DNA of 64,000 bases from the NCBI GenBank assembly GCA_022925895.1, contig JAKSYS010000036.1:118130-182129 (forward strand), in the 5' to 3' direction. Shown here in pieces: positions 1 through 13,012 of the stretch. This DNA is from Fragilaria crotonensis. Taxonomy: Eukaryota; Bacillariophyta; Fragilariophyceae; Fragilariales; Fragilariaceae. Position 1 is the first letter of the stretch. Each line of letters begins with the position of its first letter. A program made the translations under genes and the position numbers. The notes under the pieces were generated by a model, which did no database searches, had not been told where the DNA came from, and saw nothing but the letters and a program-made list of their open reading frames with translations.

Positions 1-579
1 ATGCCGAATCACTGGCTTCTCCATCCATCAACAATGGTATATCTGAACAAATCCTTGACATTCAGTGGGGCTATCTGCACACACATCATTGTCTTGCTCA
101 TCCTCATGGATGAAAATGCACTGAAACTCCTCGGTATTCGGATGCCTTATTAGTTTGTGATTAGCAGTCTAAGCTGTTTCTCAATATGCATGGCTACATG
201 ATATTTGTTCGCAAGCGCTGACATTTGTCGACAAAATCAATACAAGATACCAATTTGATGACAACATGAAGGGAAAAAGTCGGAACTTCAATGTTATTCT
301 ACAGAGGCAAATAAGAAGCGCATGCTTGTTGGTACTGGTGCCAACCAAAAAGCAATTAAGCCATGCAGGAATTGTTGTAGCTTGTCAGAGACAGCAGATG
401 AGGAAGCATCATCCCCAACTTTTCCAGCCTTGTACTGGGAATCAGGAGATTTGAAAAATCTCTTTGCACCTAACCCCAAATGACGTTTGAAATTACCAGC
501 TCCCAAGAGACGATTTGCTTTACTTTGAATGCTTTCAAGAAGGTTGGGGTGAGCATATTGAAAGAACTGTCATTGGAGA
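1..579. other. Gene-free left edge
   Basis: No open frame here carries a recognisable domain. The sequence is AT-rich and leads directly into the transposase relic, so it may be the eroded front part of the same transposon. I see no terminal inverted repeat. Confidence 0.4.
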
Positions 580-2050
580 GAATGCGCACATATATGGTTA
601 AAAACATTGATTACAATAATGATGGCAAAATTGGAGAGTGGTATCCCGGAACATGAACAATATGATGAACACAATTTACTGCTGTGGTCGGCTGTGAAGA
701 AGTTCAACTAGTATATTGATCTGAAAGACTACCTTCAGAGTTATGGTCTGTCAAGAGTATTCATTTAATGGTGTTGAGATGCAAGTGCTGGATGGTATTT
801 GGTATATCAGAGCAAGCATCATTTTGTTGATGGACATGAGAAGACAGAAATGCTAGCATATTGACCTGTCTTCACAAAACAACACACTGGTGCTCATGAA
901 GTTCAGGCTGCTTATTGGATTCAGCTAACTCTCCTTGTAGCATCCAAAATCATACTAGCTAGAGGCTCAAGATTTAGTTGCGAAAAACTTTGGCTACTAC
1001 TACTATAGATATGATGGCCCTGTCAATAGCATTGAAATGGTGGAATGAAATAGTATCATATTAAAGCCATACCGAGTGATTTGGTGCACAGTTGAGCATG
1101 AGAAGGGGCATTAACAACAAGCCAATAGTTATGTTCATCAGGCAAGATGAGGCAATCCTCAAGCAATTCTTGATTCTGTCAAAGATGTGGGCATTTCCAA
1201 ATAGCAAGTGCCTTCTCCCCCAAAGGACAAAGAGGGAGCAGGTGTGATGATGTCCTCTATTTTGCAGTGAATAAGGATTTATCTTGAAATTAAATCAACA
1301 AATACTCAATGTGGAAAATTAGAGTCAAGAAGGAGCCATATTTGCAGACAGAGAAGCAGCCATGACGATGTATGGCTCATCCATCAAGCTGCAGCTTTCA
1401 GTAGACAAGTCCCCATTCCTAAGCAACTTTGACTACAGAGAAAACAAAGCATGGTACTGGCTATGACTGCAAGCAACCGCATGGTCCTACAAATTTGAAG
1501 GCATATCTGACTGTCTAGGGCCGCATGATGCAATGAGAATGAACAAGTCATGTGGAAACAAATGCCCAAGTTGGAGGCTGGCGCTGGTTGACTCCGAACG
1601 ATTGCATTCTGAATTGCCTTGACAAAGAAACAATCTGACCTAATCCTTAAGCTACATCATGGCAAGCAAGTCAATTAACACCAAAGGAAAGAATGAAAAC
1701 TATGACATTGCTTCTGACCTATTGCAAAGTTCCTTGAATCAAAGGAGACTGTGTGGAAAAGCAAAGGGTTTGACTCAGATTTTATGCAAACTCAGATTCA
1801 TCACCACAAATAAGCTCTCAAGCTAAATACTAACCAGTGGGAAAATGAGCTCAGCAATGTGGATATGAGCTTATGTTTGCACCATATTTTGTCAATGTAT
1901 CTTGATACTTGAATGAGGACGAGGAAGAATTGATGGAACACATTGAAGCAAAACTTGGTGTGGAAGTCATGTTGACTCCCCGATGGCAAAATTTCCGGTG
2001 AAGGAGTGTAGTGAATGTGGGCGTGCCGCAGCCAAGGTGCCTATCACAAT
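580..2050 (+). pseudogene. Relic of a DDE-type transposase
   Basis: No long frame survives, but short peptides in shifting frames match, from memory, a transposase family common as multi-copy hypothetical proteins in algae and fungi. Near 820-870 one frame reads HHFVDGHEKTEMLAY, near 1240 GAGVMMS, near 1760 a form of 'LTQILCKLRFI', and near 1930-1970 KLGVEVMLTPRW. At 1988-2047 another frame reads KISGEGV, two stops, then MWAC and GAYH, close to the family's AGEGVEYMWACAKGAYH block. The order of these blocks matches the family from start to end. In-frame stops and frame changes show it is dead. The family identity is recalled, not searched. Confidence 0.6.
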
Positions 2051-2074
2051 CTTGCTGCTTTGAGAGAAAACAAT

Positions 2075-3150
2075 GAAAAGTTTGCTAGACATTCGCGCGA
2101 TGGAAACGATCGACCATAGAGCCGATCAACAGGTCTCAATATATATCAACAGTCTTCCAGTCACGAGCCACAATACGACAACTGTATACATCATCATCGT
2201 CAATATGTTCAACAACGTCACGGCTGGGACCATCGGACATGGGAGTCCACTGATTTTTACACCTTTGGCATGCCTTTCAAACGCCTTCGCCCACTTCATC
2301 GGGTACTACAGCATTTTACATTTGTTCGCGATCAACTTCCATTGGGAGAACGCTGGTATCGCGAGGCTGACATTAAGGATGAGTCGTTAAAACTCTGCCC
2401 ATGCTGCCGGGACACAGAGGAGACACCACCTCATTTCATACGGTGCCAATCCAATCCAAATTCTCCAGTCGAGGAGCTTAGAGACTCTACGGTCCGATGT
2501 TTTGACCAGTGACTTCCACTCGGTACAATACCTCTTGGGTGAGGGTTTCTGCCATACTATCAACAAGCCGGACACACCATCATACTCTCCAACCATTGCT
2601 CAATGTCCATCCCATTTCCAAGACTTGATACCTGCAGTACTAGAATCTCAACATGGCATCGGCGGGTACAACTCGTCGCTGCTAAAGGGATACTTTTCTC
2701 GGGATTGGTGGGGCCAGTTGGCCCAATATGACATCATGAATCGCAAGGTTCGGGATCCCCGCAAGGGAGGGAGAAACTCGTATGAAGCACCAGGTCATTG
2801 GCGCACTTAGTGCTCACTTCAGACGGATCTGGATCACACGGAACGGAGCATTGCATTCTCCAAACGACGCGACCTTGGAAAGTATTCGATCAGCAGAGTC
2901 AGTAGAATTTCCTATTTTCACAGCCGGCCACATGTACTCCACACTCGGGACCAACACTACTGCAGCAGGCCCCTGTAATCAATTCTTAAGGGTACAGCGG
3001 CTTCTCGGCGAAGATGGCTCCGCGAGGTCAATCAATCATCGGCAGAACTTACCAAAGATGGCACACGACAGAAACTGCTCACCATCTTCTTTCGTACTTC
3101 GCGGGTTCCAGCAAAAGTCTAGGTTTTTTTCCACGTCACAACTTTAAAAT
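2075..3150 (+). pseudogene. Relic of the 3' end of a reverse-transcriptase-linked ORF
   Basis: Three short frames in succession look like the C-terminal part of the RT-containing ORFs that are abundant in diatom genomes. They are: a stretch with LRPLHRVLQH, FVRDQLPLGERWYRE and the cysteine pair CPCCRD followed by HFIRCQSNP; a stretch with LLKGYFSRDWWGQLAQYD; and a stretch with AHFRRIWITRNGALHSP. The zinc-finger-like CxxC...H...C block and the W..RN..LH block are in the expected order. Nothing upstream encodes the RT core, so this is a 5'-truncated relic, as expected of a non-LTR insertion. It abuts the transposase relic. Confidence 0.5.
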
Positions 3151-6100
3151 TCTCGCGGGTTTCCGCTGGATAAGGGTGCACAGTAGCGGCCTGGGCTGCC
3201 GGCCGGTAGTATATGGTGACAACCCTAATAATTAGTTCACGTTCTACGTTTAATTGAGCGCATTCGAAAGTTCGCGCGACGTGCATGACAATACCTTGTT
3301 GCTTTTCATCATACCATTGACTCCGGTAAAGTCAGAGCTAAAATGCAACAGAACGGCTTCATATTCGGTCCTGTCGGATTAAAGAACAAGCTGCTGGGGG
3401 AATTCAGAGCACTTTGATGTATTATGGATTTTGATTTTGAGTTTGTGATGAATCCTGACTTAGTATCTTGATCGAGTTGTTAGCTAGGTTGCACAAGATG
3501 AGATAGTTTGTTTTTGATGCCAGCTCAATATCAGACCTACTATAACAGCCTATTCAAGAGCATTCTGCTTTCCTTTGGGGAGATTTCAAAGCTGAAAACA
3601 AAATGCAGAACTAGGCATTGTCAATTATGTACCTCATTTTGTATTCTCTATGCAATGCAGAATTAAACATATGGATCGATGCACAAGTATGATCACTTTG
3701 TTGCATCACAAAGATTTTTGATTACAACAACATCAAGTCCATACTGAAAGACAACGAATTTCTTGTTTGGTACCTTGTTTTCAATGGATATTGACAGCAG
3801 CAATATTGATGATGGTGCTGATGACAACACCATGGATGACGTAGGCTGACCCTTACTAAGGGTAAACCCCGTCCAGCTGCCCTGCAAGAAATTTTATCGT
3901 CGTCATCTGGAATCTTATGCTTCTTCTTTAACACCATATACTGCTTTCCACAAGGTATATGCATTGTTGCCATGTCATCCATTTGTAATCATGTGCCCTC
4001 ATCCACAACTCAAACTAGCCTATTCAGTGATGCATTTGCCTTGCTGAATGTATGACAAGATTTTTTTTGCATTAGTTGTAGACATATCTGCTACTAGGAT
4101 GAAGTTGGTGTTGGTGATACAATCAATTGATGACTTCATTGACATTCCCTCCTTCATACCCATTGGTCATTCCATGATGTTGCTCCCTTGTTGTGGAGGC
4201 CCAATGTTTTTTATTTTCATCTTCTTCCTTGACATGGTGGTTCTGCTGACAATCTCAATACCATTATGAACGTCCTCGCTTTCCCTTGAAGAATCAGGAT
4301 CATGTGGCATCAGCAGCAATGCAGCAACCATTGGATCAAAATTGGCAGTTTGGGAGCACAAAAACACACAAACCAAAGTGAAAATCTTGAGTGTTCAAAT
4401 CTTGTATACATTGCTTCCTTCCCGGACAATTTGCTCCTAATTCTGTCAAAATATGTTCAATTCTTCATTATACTATGGCATAGTATCAGCCAATGACTCA
4501 TTTGTTGTTCATTGGGATATGAGAAGTCATACTGAAGTAGCCACAACCCTTGGAAAATGATGCCTGATGTGTGTGTCCACTTGCCAGCAGATCAGCACCA
4601 GCCAAAAGCATCACAGAACCTAGTGGGTGTGGATAATGGAATCCTTCTAGTGATATTGAAATCCCCTGTCGGATCTGGAAAACGGAGTCAACAACAATGT
4701 TGTATACTATCAGGACAATGGATGTGCAATCTTGTTGGAACGCAACCGAAAAACTTCAAGCGGGCGACACAGCCACACGACACATTAACATGAATACACT
4801 TTTGGAAATGAGCGGATCAGAATCGGGGAAATGTGAATGAAATACTTCCCCCCTGCTGGGAATATAGCTAGTTAGAGACGTCTATACCAAACCATTGCAG
4901 GGAAGTCTGTTCATGAAGTTTGGAGGAATAATCTTCCGCATTCCTGACGAAGTCCCACTTACCTTCACAAGAACTGGATCCCAGGAGTGTGTTGAGGAAA
5001 ACAGATTATGGGCCATCAAAGTAGTCAAGGGATTGGAGACATGGTCTGGTCATCATCTATCATTTGTGACTGACAGGTAAATTTTGATGATGCAGAAAGC
5101 AATTACATCTAAGTCGGTAGTTAAATCGGGACAGATTATGCTCTATTTTGCCTCATTGTTGCTTGTCTATGAATCTTATCTCTAAGTTCATAATGATAAC
5201 ACTGTTTTTAACTAGCTTCATCCATCTATCCTCTGATAGGTACAGATAACTAGTCGGATACTGTTGTTTTAGCTGTTCCTGTTCCAGATTCTTCCCATCA
5301 ACAGAAAATGGACGTACATTTCTGCAATTCTGGTCATTGTCACGTTCATTACTGGAATCATCACTACAGCTAGCAAGAACAGAATCCTAAGATAACGATC
5401 CTCCTCATGAGATGTAACCATCAAATGATGATGACATGATGTTACTGTGGGTGCAAGCAATGGGACATTCCATTTCTGCATGTCGAGGAACTACTACTAG
5501 GCCTATGTATTCGGGCGCATGCTCCTCCTCAGATATTCTGGCGGGTGACGTCTGACGGTGCAATCTAGAGTTATCGAGAAGGGTTATTTATGTCATGAAC
5601 CCTAAACTTATTCATTGAAAAAGAAACGTCATCCTCAGCTACACGCTATGCATACAACATCGGGAGAAGACTCGATGATCATTTAGAAATTCGTAATTTG
5701 TAATTTTTATCGTTTGGAAAGAAAGTGCGAAGAAAAATACAAATATCATATTGTGCATAACTCGGTCCCTAAAACAATTCATTAAAATGGAACAATTTGT
5801 ACACAACCCCATTCGGAGGCTGTGACAAAAACCAGCTGCCTCCCAGCATTTATTCACAAGACTTTATTCTCGAACACAGAGACATTTCTTATTTCGACTC
5901 TCGACCGCAAGCGGTCATCGAAGTATCGCAACGACCCGAGGCAAAAACAAATACTATGGTATGTACAAGCAATGGAAATCACGTATCATAGGAATACTCG
6001 ATGAGCTCCCTATGACACTTTTCTTACGGGCAAAATTTTCTATAGTTTTACGTGTTACTCAGTACTCGACGATGTCCACTTCCCTTGCCCGATGAACACC

Positions 6101-6450
6101 AGTCTCTCATTGGGATAAGACTTATGGACCTTTCGTCCTACTGTATCCTGTAGATTCATGCAATATGGAACCGAACATATGCGTATGTTCTCCGAACGCT
6201 TATCTGTATGTATGACAGTATGAAGTATGACATACAATTGTACGACTACAGAGTACTACATCCGCACAGAGTACAGGTTGTATCACACCTGTCACAAGAC
6301 TACATTCAAACACTATGGCACAGTCACATCTTTGTAGTCGTTGATATTGAGAAGCGGCTCTGGTGGACAAGAAATCACTAACTGATTGGAGAAGATTGAG
6401 ATAACGCCCTACATTTCGACGGAATTGAGAGGGCCACGGAGCACGAAGAG
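3151..6450. other. Long gene-free stretch with probable transposon debris
   Basis: All open frames are short (under 95 codons) and none has a recognisable motif. The part up to about 5.5 kb is AT-rich and compositionally like the relics to its left. The last kilobase has several GTAC-containing palindromes (for example near 6250-6270) and is the likely promoter and 5' UTR region of the ATPase gene at its right. I could find no tRNA, rRNA or long repeat. Confidence 0.4.
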
Positions 6451-9400
6451 ATGGAAGTAGGAACAGCAACAACTCCCAGTTCAGTATTCAGCAGGGTTGT
6501 CCAATCTGCGCAAGAAGGGCGTTCTCCAGCAGAATGCGATGAAACGGAGACATTGGCATGGCCCAAAGGTCGTATCCAAGGCGTTCCCTTCCTTACAAAG
6601 AACCACCACATTGTGGGCCGCGAACATGAGCTCCAATTACTTAACGACTGTTACGATTGCATCACAAAGACGAAGACGACCGAAGCGGTCACTATTCACG
6701 GTCCCCCAGGAGCTGGAAAGACTGCTCTTCTGCAGACCTTTATCCAAAGTCTTCCTACGGATGTATTCTACATGGAGGGACGATTTGGTCAGCTTCAATC
6801 GCGTGCTCCATATGCTGCACTTGCAGCAGCATCCGAACAGCTCTGCCGCCAAATCATGCGACGTGAGGACAATGTTGAAATAATCGCCCGAATCAGAGCT
6901 GCTCTTGGTCCAGATGTGCGTCTGTTGGGAAATTTGGTTCCAACCCTGGCAAAAATGACTGCAGAGGATGGCAGTTCTGGCCAACAGGCCACTGCCTGTG
7001 GCGCGCAATTGTTCACTCGCTTCAAACTTTCGTTTCAATCATTTCTGCGATGTGTTGCAACTCCTGAGAGTCCAGTCGTCTTCTTCCTCGATGACTTGCA
7101 ATGGGCAGATAATGCATCGCTGGAGGTATTGAAAACTCTGCTAAGCAGTGGTCAGTTGCATTGCATCATGATTGTGTGTGCGTATCGCGAGGGTGAAATG
7201 ACAACGGCTGTCTTGGAACAATATGACCTTGCCAGGATACGGAAGTCCTCCACGCACAACTCGCACAATCCTTCCGATCCCTCTCGCCTCAGCTGTGGAA
7301 TCACCGACATCAGTGTTGAGCATTTGGATTGTGGTTCCTTAAATCAGGTAATATCAAGCTTGCTTGCCATTGATGCCGCGGATACTCAACAGCTGAGTAC
7401 GTTAGTATGGAACACCACAAATGGGAACCCGTTCCATGCTCTTTGTTTTCTTGACATGCTTCATAGGAAAGGCATGCTGTCAAATGAGAGCGACGGCTCC
7501 TGGACTTGGGACGAGGATCAAATCTTGCGAGAAGCTAACGTGGCGGGGAATCTGGCTGATATCCTGATATCTAGAATGCAGGATCTTCCGGAGCAGGTTC
7601 GATCAATTCTTCAAATTGCAGCCTTCATCGGACATGCTTTCCCCGCTGCCGTGCTGGTGATGATTGTGCACGAAGAACAGGATATGCTTGAAGAGGAGTA
7701 CACGTTCGAAAGACATTCCGTGGAAGTGATTCGCGAACGCATAAATTCTGCACTTGAGATGGGTGTTACTGTAGGATTGTTGAACACAATGCCTGAAGCT
7801 GACCACTTCAAGTTTGCACATGACAAGATTCAAGAAGCATTGTATGAGGGTCTCATGCCTGACGAAACGGAGCGACAGCTGCTGCATCACCGAATCGGTA
7901 CCGTGATTTGGGACTCTGTGAACGCTACGACGTCGCATTCTGCCGATTGGTACGTGTTTTTGGCAGCCGATAACCTTAATCGTGCGGTTGGCATCGTCGA
8001 CGATTCGGGTAATAGGTACGATCTGATCGACATAAACCGGATAGCGGCGACACGAGCAATTGAGAAGGCTGCGTTTGGCGCAGCTGCCGAATATCTTCGA
8101 ATTGCAGTGTCGCTACTTCAGGGAGACAGTTCATCATGGGATGGTCGATATGAGCAATGGTTGGATGTTCTAACTCTCGCGGCCGAAACGGAGAAGAACG
8201 TAGGAATGTTCTCACGTTGCAGTGTCTTGGTGAAAGAGCTTCACTCGCGAGCAACGTCACGTCGTCACCATTGCGCCGCGTACGCTGTGGAAATGCAATC
8301 CTTAGCACTCCCAAGGTGATCCCAAGGGCGCTGTCCACCTTGGGATTAAAAGTGGTACGACACCTTGGCGTGAAGCTTCCAAGAAACATCAACCAGTGTG
8401 TTGTCGCAGCAGAGCTGGTCAGGGCGAAGGCAGCTCTTGGTAGAAGGTCACTTCCCGAGTTGCTGTTCCTTCCGGAAATGCAAGACGAAACTATGATATT
8501 GGCGTTTGGTTTCATGAATGCCATCGCACTCAATTGTCATATTGTGGGCGGCCCATTGAACGCAACTTACGCTGTTGTTGGTATTAGAATGTTTCGACTG
8601 ACACTCAAATTCGGCATATCTCCGCTTTATTCTCCTGCCGCCTTCTTCTTCTGGGGATCTTTGCATGCAATCTTGGGTAACTTCGAAGTCTCTCAACAGG
8701 CTGAAACTCTAGCGTTCGGCGTTGTAGACAAATATGGCGTCGAATCCATCAGGGCGTGGATGGTTATCTGCAACTATGGCATGAATCATTTCTGGGTGAA
8801 TAAGCTGGATTCTAAGGCTCGACAGGAATTTCTCGACGGATATCGCATGGCGTTGGCTTATGGGCACGTGTCCATCGCACAACTCGGGTTTTTGTCGTGG
8901 ATGGGTGCTGGTTTTTACCTTGACGATTCTCTGGCGGAATTGAACGCAATCACGAGACGCGTGGTTCAGGAAATAAGAGAATTTGAGTCAAAATGTATCT
9001 TGGCTGTCCTTCTTCCGCCTTGGCAAGTTGTACGTTCCGATTGTCTGCATCCTATTTGAGCAATCTGTCACTAACCCAATTTTCAAAATCTAGTTTCTGA
9101 ACTTGAGCGGCGACGCTCGCAATCTGAATCCTGCGAGATTGCGAGGCGAAGCTGTTGACCATACGTTCATGTTGATGCAGGAAGAAGTTGATTCCAAAGT
9201 TGCAGTCCTTACTGAGAGCATCTGTTGTGTAAAACTCGGATTTCTGTACGAAGATTGGGAGACCGCCAAAACGAATTTGCCGGTGGTTCGAAAATACTTA
9301 TCAGACATCGAAGGATTCTTTTCTACGGGATTAATCCTTACTTTCACTGCAGCTTGTCATTATGACATCTATCACATTCACGGGATCAGCAAGCACAAGA

Positions 9401-9756
9401 GGGAAGGCCGTCGAGCCCATCGTAAGTTTAACAAGTGGGCGGCTTCCGGAACGGACATGCTTGTTGGTCTGCAATGTTTCTTGCGCGCAATGGAGTGTCT
9501 TTGCGTTGAACGGGCGCCATTAGACCAAGTCGAGACTATGTTTGGGAAAGCGGCGTCTGCTTGTGCTGCTAGACGATGTATTTTGTTCGAGGCTCTCTCG
9601 AACGAGCGTCTTGCTCGACTTTTTCTTGTCGAACGATCGAGTGTCAAGCACTCAAAGTATCTAAAAAGGGCCTGTGAATTGTACAGGACTTGGGGGGCGT
9701 TGGCGAAGGCTGATTGGCTCGAGCAACGCCATGGAAACGACACTCTGTTTCGTTGA
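6451..9756 (+). CDS. STAND/AAA-type predicted ATPase with helical-repeat C-terminus, frameshifted
   Basis: The N-terminal part has an IVGREHELQLL lead-in, a Walker A GPPGAGKT (residues 84-91) and a Walker B VVFFLDDLQWAD (about 209-220). This is the AAA_16-like module found in large signalling ATPases. The remainder is helical and repeat-like, and it ends with the ELYRTWGALAKADWLEQRHG block typical of the family end. Two features interrupt it. Near 8318 the frame moves by one base (MQSLALPR, stop, continuing as PKVIPRALSTLGL in frame 3), with no plausible intron. At 9030-9093 there is a 64-nt GTACGT...TAG intron with a CTAAC branch-like site; splicing gives PPWQV-FLNLSGDAR. Relatives often carry a kinase or cyclase domain, which is absent here. 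It is either a pseudogene or an intact gene with a one-base sequence error. Ligand and function are unknown. Confidence 0.7.
9030..9093 (+). other. Intron in the ATPase gene
   Basis: The donor is GTACGT and the acceptor TCTAG, with CTAAC about 20 nt upstream of the acceptor. The intron lies at phase 0, and removing it joins frame 3 to frame 1 so that the conserved LNLSGDAR segment follows PPWQV. Confidence 0.75.
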
Positions 9757-11448
9757 CTGAGGATTTTAAGACGGCACTGGAATGCACGGCTAGGGACAAG
9801 ACAGTTCAGATGTTGCTGAGGGCTGAGGCATGCAAACAACCGCTATCCTTTTGGACAACACATTCGAAGTCCTAGCCCATGAACGGATATTCCGCGCCCG
9901 AGCGTTTGAAAAAGTTTTAAAATACACTTGAAGCATCCTGCTGTTACGCTGGTAATCATTTTTGAACGAAAACGATAGAAATGGATTCTGGCTGGTTTTC
10001 GTTCTCGCTATTTGTGGTTTCCCCTGGCGTAGGTCTAAATGCAGTCAACACAAGAGAGAAACGAGGTTACCCAAAAGCAATCACAATTCGCGATAGGTTA
10101 CTCAAAAGCCACAAAAGTCTGAGACCAAACACGCAGAGCCTTTTCCTTGGTTTGGTCGACAAGTTCTCAAGATCGTCGCTCTCGACGATCCCCTCCCAAA
10201 GCTGTTCCAACCATTTGCAGCACTGATTACAAGCACTCAGAGAACCAGCTTGCAAACATGGCGCTGACAACTCATTCGCGTTCACCCAGGTGCAAAATTG
10301 CAGTTGCCACCAAACTTTCATGTCTCCTGGTTCATTTTCCGTGTTTCTAGTTGAGAAAAAACCAAAACCTCGAACGTTCGGTGCTGCCGCTTCTTCCTGA
10401 CGTGAATGGTCTTTGTCCCTTCGCATGTCCAATGACGGAACCAGTCGAGAGTGCATCCTGTACGCTACTTATTGATTATACTTGCCACGACGGCGAGGTT
10501 CTGCTGTTTGGATGATGGTGACGATTCTGGAACGTGCGTCACTGAGGCGAAGTGGTAGTGTAATGAAATGAACACGACTATCACGTGCCATTAACCCCTG
10601 GTTGTTTACCCATCGCATGGCCCTGCGTCCATGTCAATCGAAAATGACAACAACTCTGGTGTTTTTGTGATTATTGGGCGAGCGATATAAACGTGATTAT
10701 GACCCCTGCTTTGCGCTGACCACTTTGCGAATGGGTTGACAACGGCGATGGGCGAAAGACTTCTGCACTTGTACTACCTCTGGGACCGTTTCGTGCTACA
10801 ATATTTGTATCAGATTCGATTCGAGGACAATGGTTAGGATTCTGTTAGTTATCAGAATCCGGGCCATAATGACAAGAAGAGGAAGTGGGGCAAGGCGAAG
10901 AAGGCATCGAATACAAAAAAAGGACGGCAAGGCTAGGCAACTGGAAGGTGTGGGCGGAAACTCCCCATTCCTGGAATAATCAGCGAGCACCAGGTGCTGG
11001 GTCGACCATTGATGGCACGTTCGAAATCAAGTGCAGCAGAAGACTAAGCAACGAAGTACTCGAAGAAGAGCAGCACTTGAAGAGTACTTGGTTAGTCAGA
11101 CGAGAATAAGACTTTGAAATGTTCTATCCACAGTCTTCATGCATCCTATCAGCTATGACGCTACGACATAAGGTAGTCCCATCTCCCATCGCTTCCAGGT
11201 ACTGTAGGTTTGTCCCAACCTATGTATAGCAGCATTGGCAGGAGCACTCATCGAAATTCGAACTATGCACGCACGCCGAGACATCAGTGTGAGGAGACTT
11301 TTCGTCGGAACATTCATTTAGCACTGGTACAGTAGAACGGTACATTGTACTGCACGACGTTGTCGACTGTAGTATGACGCTTGGCCTTGCTGTCTCCTCC
11401 GTGTTGTGACGTAAGACTGTCAGGCAAGGACACTCTATGCATAGCATA
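9757..11448. other. Intergenic sequence, no recognised gene
   Basis: A 129-codon minus-strand frame (10067-10456) is open, but its product matches no family I know and has no start context worth noting. I would not call it a gene without transcript support. The rest contains only short frames. Confidence 0.35.
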
Positions 11449-11715
11449 TTGCAGATAAGACTTTAAGCCAATGCACCAGTAGACGAGTATACACTACTAT
11501 ACTATCATACCTCCAGTGCACTTCCTTAACGTCATATCCCCAGCAGTCTACCGGTAGTCGCTGCGGAGTTGATCTACTGACGGCCCCAGGACAATCGACC
11601 GCCGCGCGGTCGAGGGCAAACAACTTGTTTCCTGATGGAAATCGATCACTTGTTCCGCAAATGATCGATTTGGATGCATCGGTGATGACATATCTGCCAA
11701 TGCATTTTTTCGCTA
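11449..11715. repeat. Repeat B, copy 1 (267 bp)
   Basis: This block recurs, as far as I can read without change, at 20225-20491. It contains two perfect inverted repeats. TCGACCGC and GCGGTCGA surround a 3-nt loop at 11595-11613. AAATCGATCA and TGATCGATTT surround a 13-nt loop at 11639-11671. The flanks of the two copies are unrelated, so B is a dispersed unit with defined ends. It could be a MITE-like element or a segment encoding a structured RNA. I see no coding motif. Confidence 0.85.
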
Positions 11716-11724
11716 GTTTCTCAA

Positions 11725-12230
11725 CAATGTCACGACGTTAACGTCATCTGTAATGCCATGATATCCAGATGTTAGAGACTAAGAGTGGTCCAACATTTTT
11801 ATTCCGCAAATCATCGTGCCCATCACTTTTGGCCAATGACACGCGTGCTTTCTTATGTCAATGATAATCGTGAAACACGTAAATCATATGACCCCAATGA
11901 TTGAGATCTTTTACGATCCAATCATTGGTGATTACCTTCTGGATGTCTGGTACCTCGAAAGGCCCAGCATCCTTTCGTCGCAAACCATTGTACCCATCAC
12001 TTACGGTTAATGGCGCGCGCACACTTTTCTGTTTTAAATGATCACTGCTACAATTCGAGCAGATCATGTAACAACCTCAATGATCATGATCTGATACTAG
12101 TAATTACCCCAACGAATGTCCAACACCACGAATTACAGAACCCGCCATCCGCTCGCTACAGTATCCACCACATCAAGTCAACAGCGCGCGCGCATTTATG
12201 AATACCGACTATCGATGAATAAACACATCG
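11725..12230. repeat. Degenerate tandem repeat, about 180-bp period
   Basis: Roughly two and a half diverged units can be aligned by eye. Landmarks recur in order: CGCAAATCATCGTGCCCATCAC / CGCAAACCATTGTACCCATCAC / CGCTACAGTATCCACCACATCA, each followed by a GCGCGC-type block, then a CATATGACCCCAATGATT / CATGTAACAACCTCAATGATC block. The starts lie near 11803, 11978 and 12150. The array lies upstream of the DIRS-like element and could be an old satellite or that element's eroded terminal region. Confidence 0.55.
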
Positions 12231-13012
12231 CTTTAATCTTCCTCTATCAATTTGGGACTTATTGCGAGGTTATCAACAAGCGCCACCAGAAGTACGGAAA
12301 GGAGCGATGTCTGAATAACAGTTTTAAAGGGATACAATCATGCATACGCTATCGTTCGAATCGATTGATGTCGATGCCGATATTTGCCAAATTTGATATG
12401 ATACACCTATCCGCCTCTAACTGCTTCGCATTTGCTAAGTAATGTTTATGTACGAAGACTCTTTAAATCCGAATCGTAATTACCCTGTGGCATCACTTTA
12501 TCATGGTGTTTTCGCTGTATAAAAAGCCAAGACGTCCATTTTGTCATAGTTCGAACCAATATACAAAATTCCGACCCATAAATGCATGCAAAATTTAGGT
12601 CACACTTTCGTTCCGGACCGTATCTCAAAAATCACTGTACTCTCGTGCAGGAGTACTACGTCAAATCCATAACCATTTATAGCCCGCATAAAATTATAAC
12701 CAACATGCATCTGAAAGATGCCGATTGTGCTACTAAACTAATTACCCTTTAATTTATGTGTCAGTTAAAAATAGAAATCAACCGTGTCTGATAGTAGATG
12801 CCCAAACGAAAACAGTCAGTCACTCATGGCAACGAATTTATCGGCCATTCCCGAACAAGTGTTACTCAATCGAACATTTATTAAGCCGTACAGCTTAGCT
12901 CGTGATGTACTAGGGGCTGATTCACCCAAATTGATACCAATCTTATCAAAGGATCACAATCCGTCGAGTTCATCGATAAGCCATCAAACCAGTAATCACC
13001 AACCTCGTCACG

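Noticed and set aside
10067-10456. 129-codon minus-strand open frame
   Set aside because: No recognised motif, no conserved neighbour and no supporting signal; open frames of this size occur by chance here.
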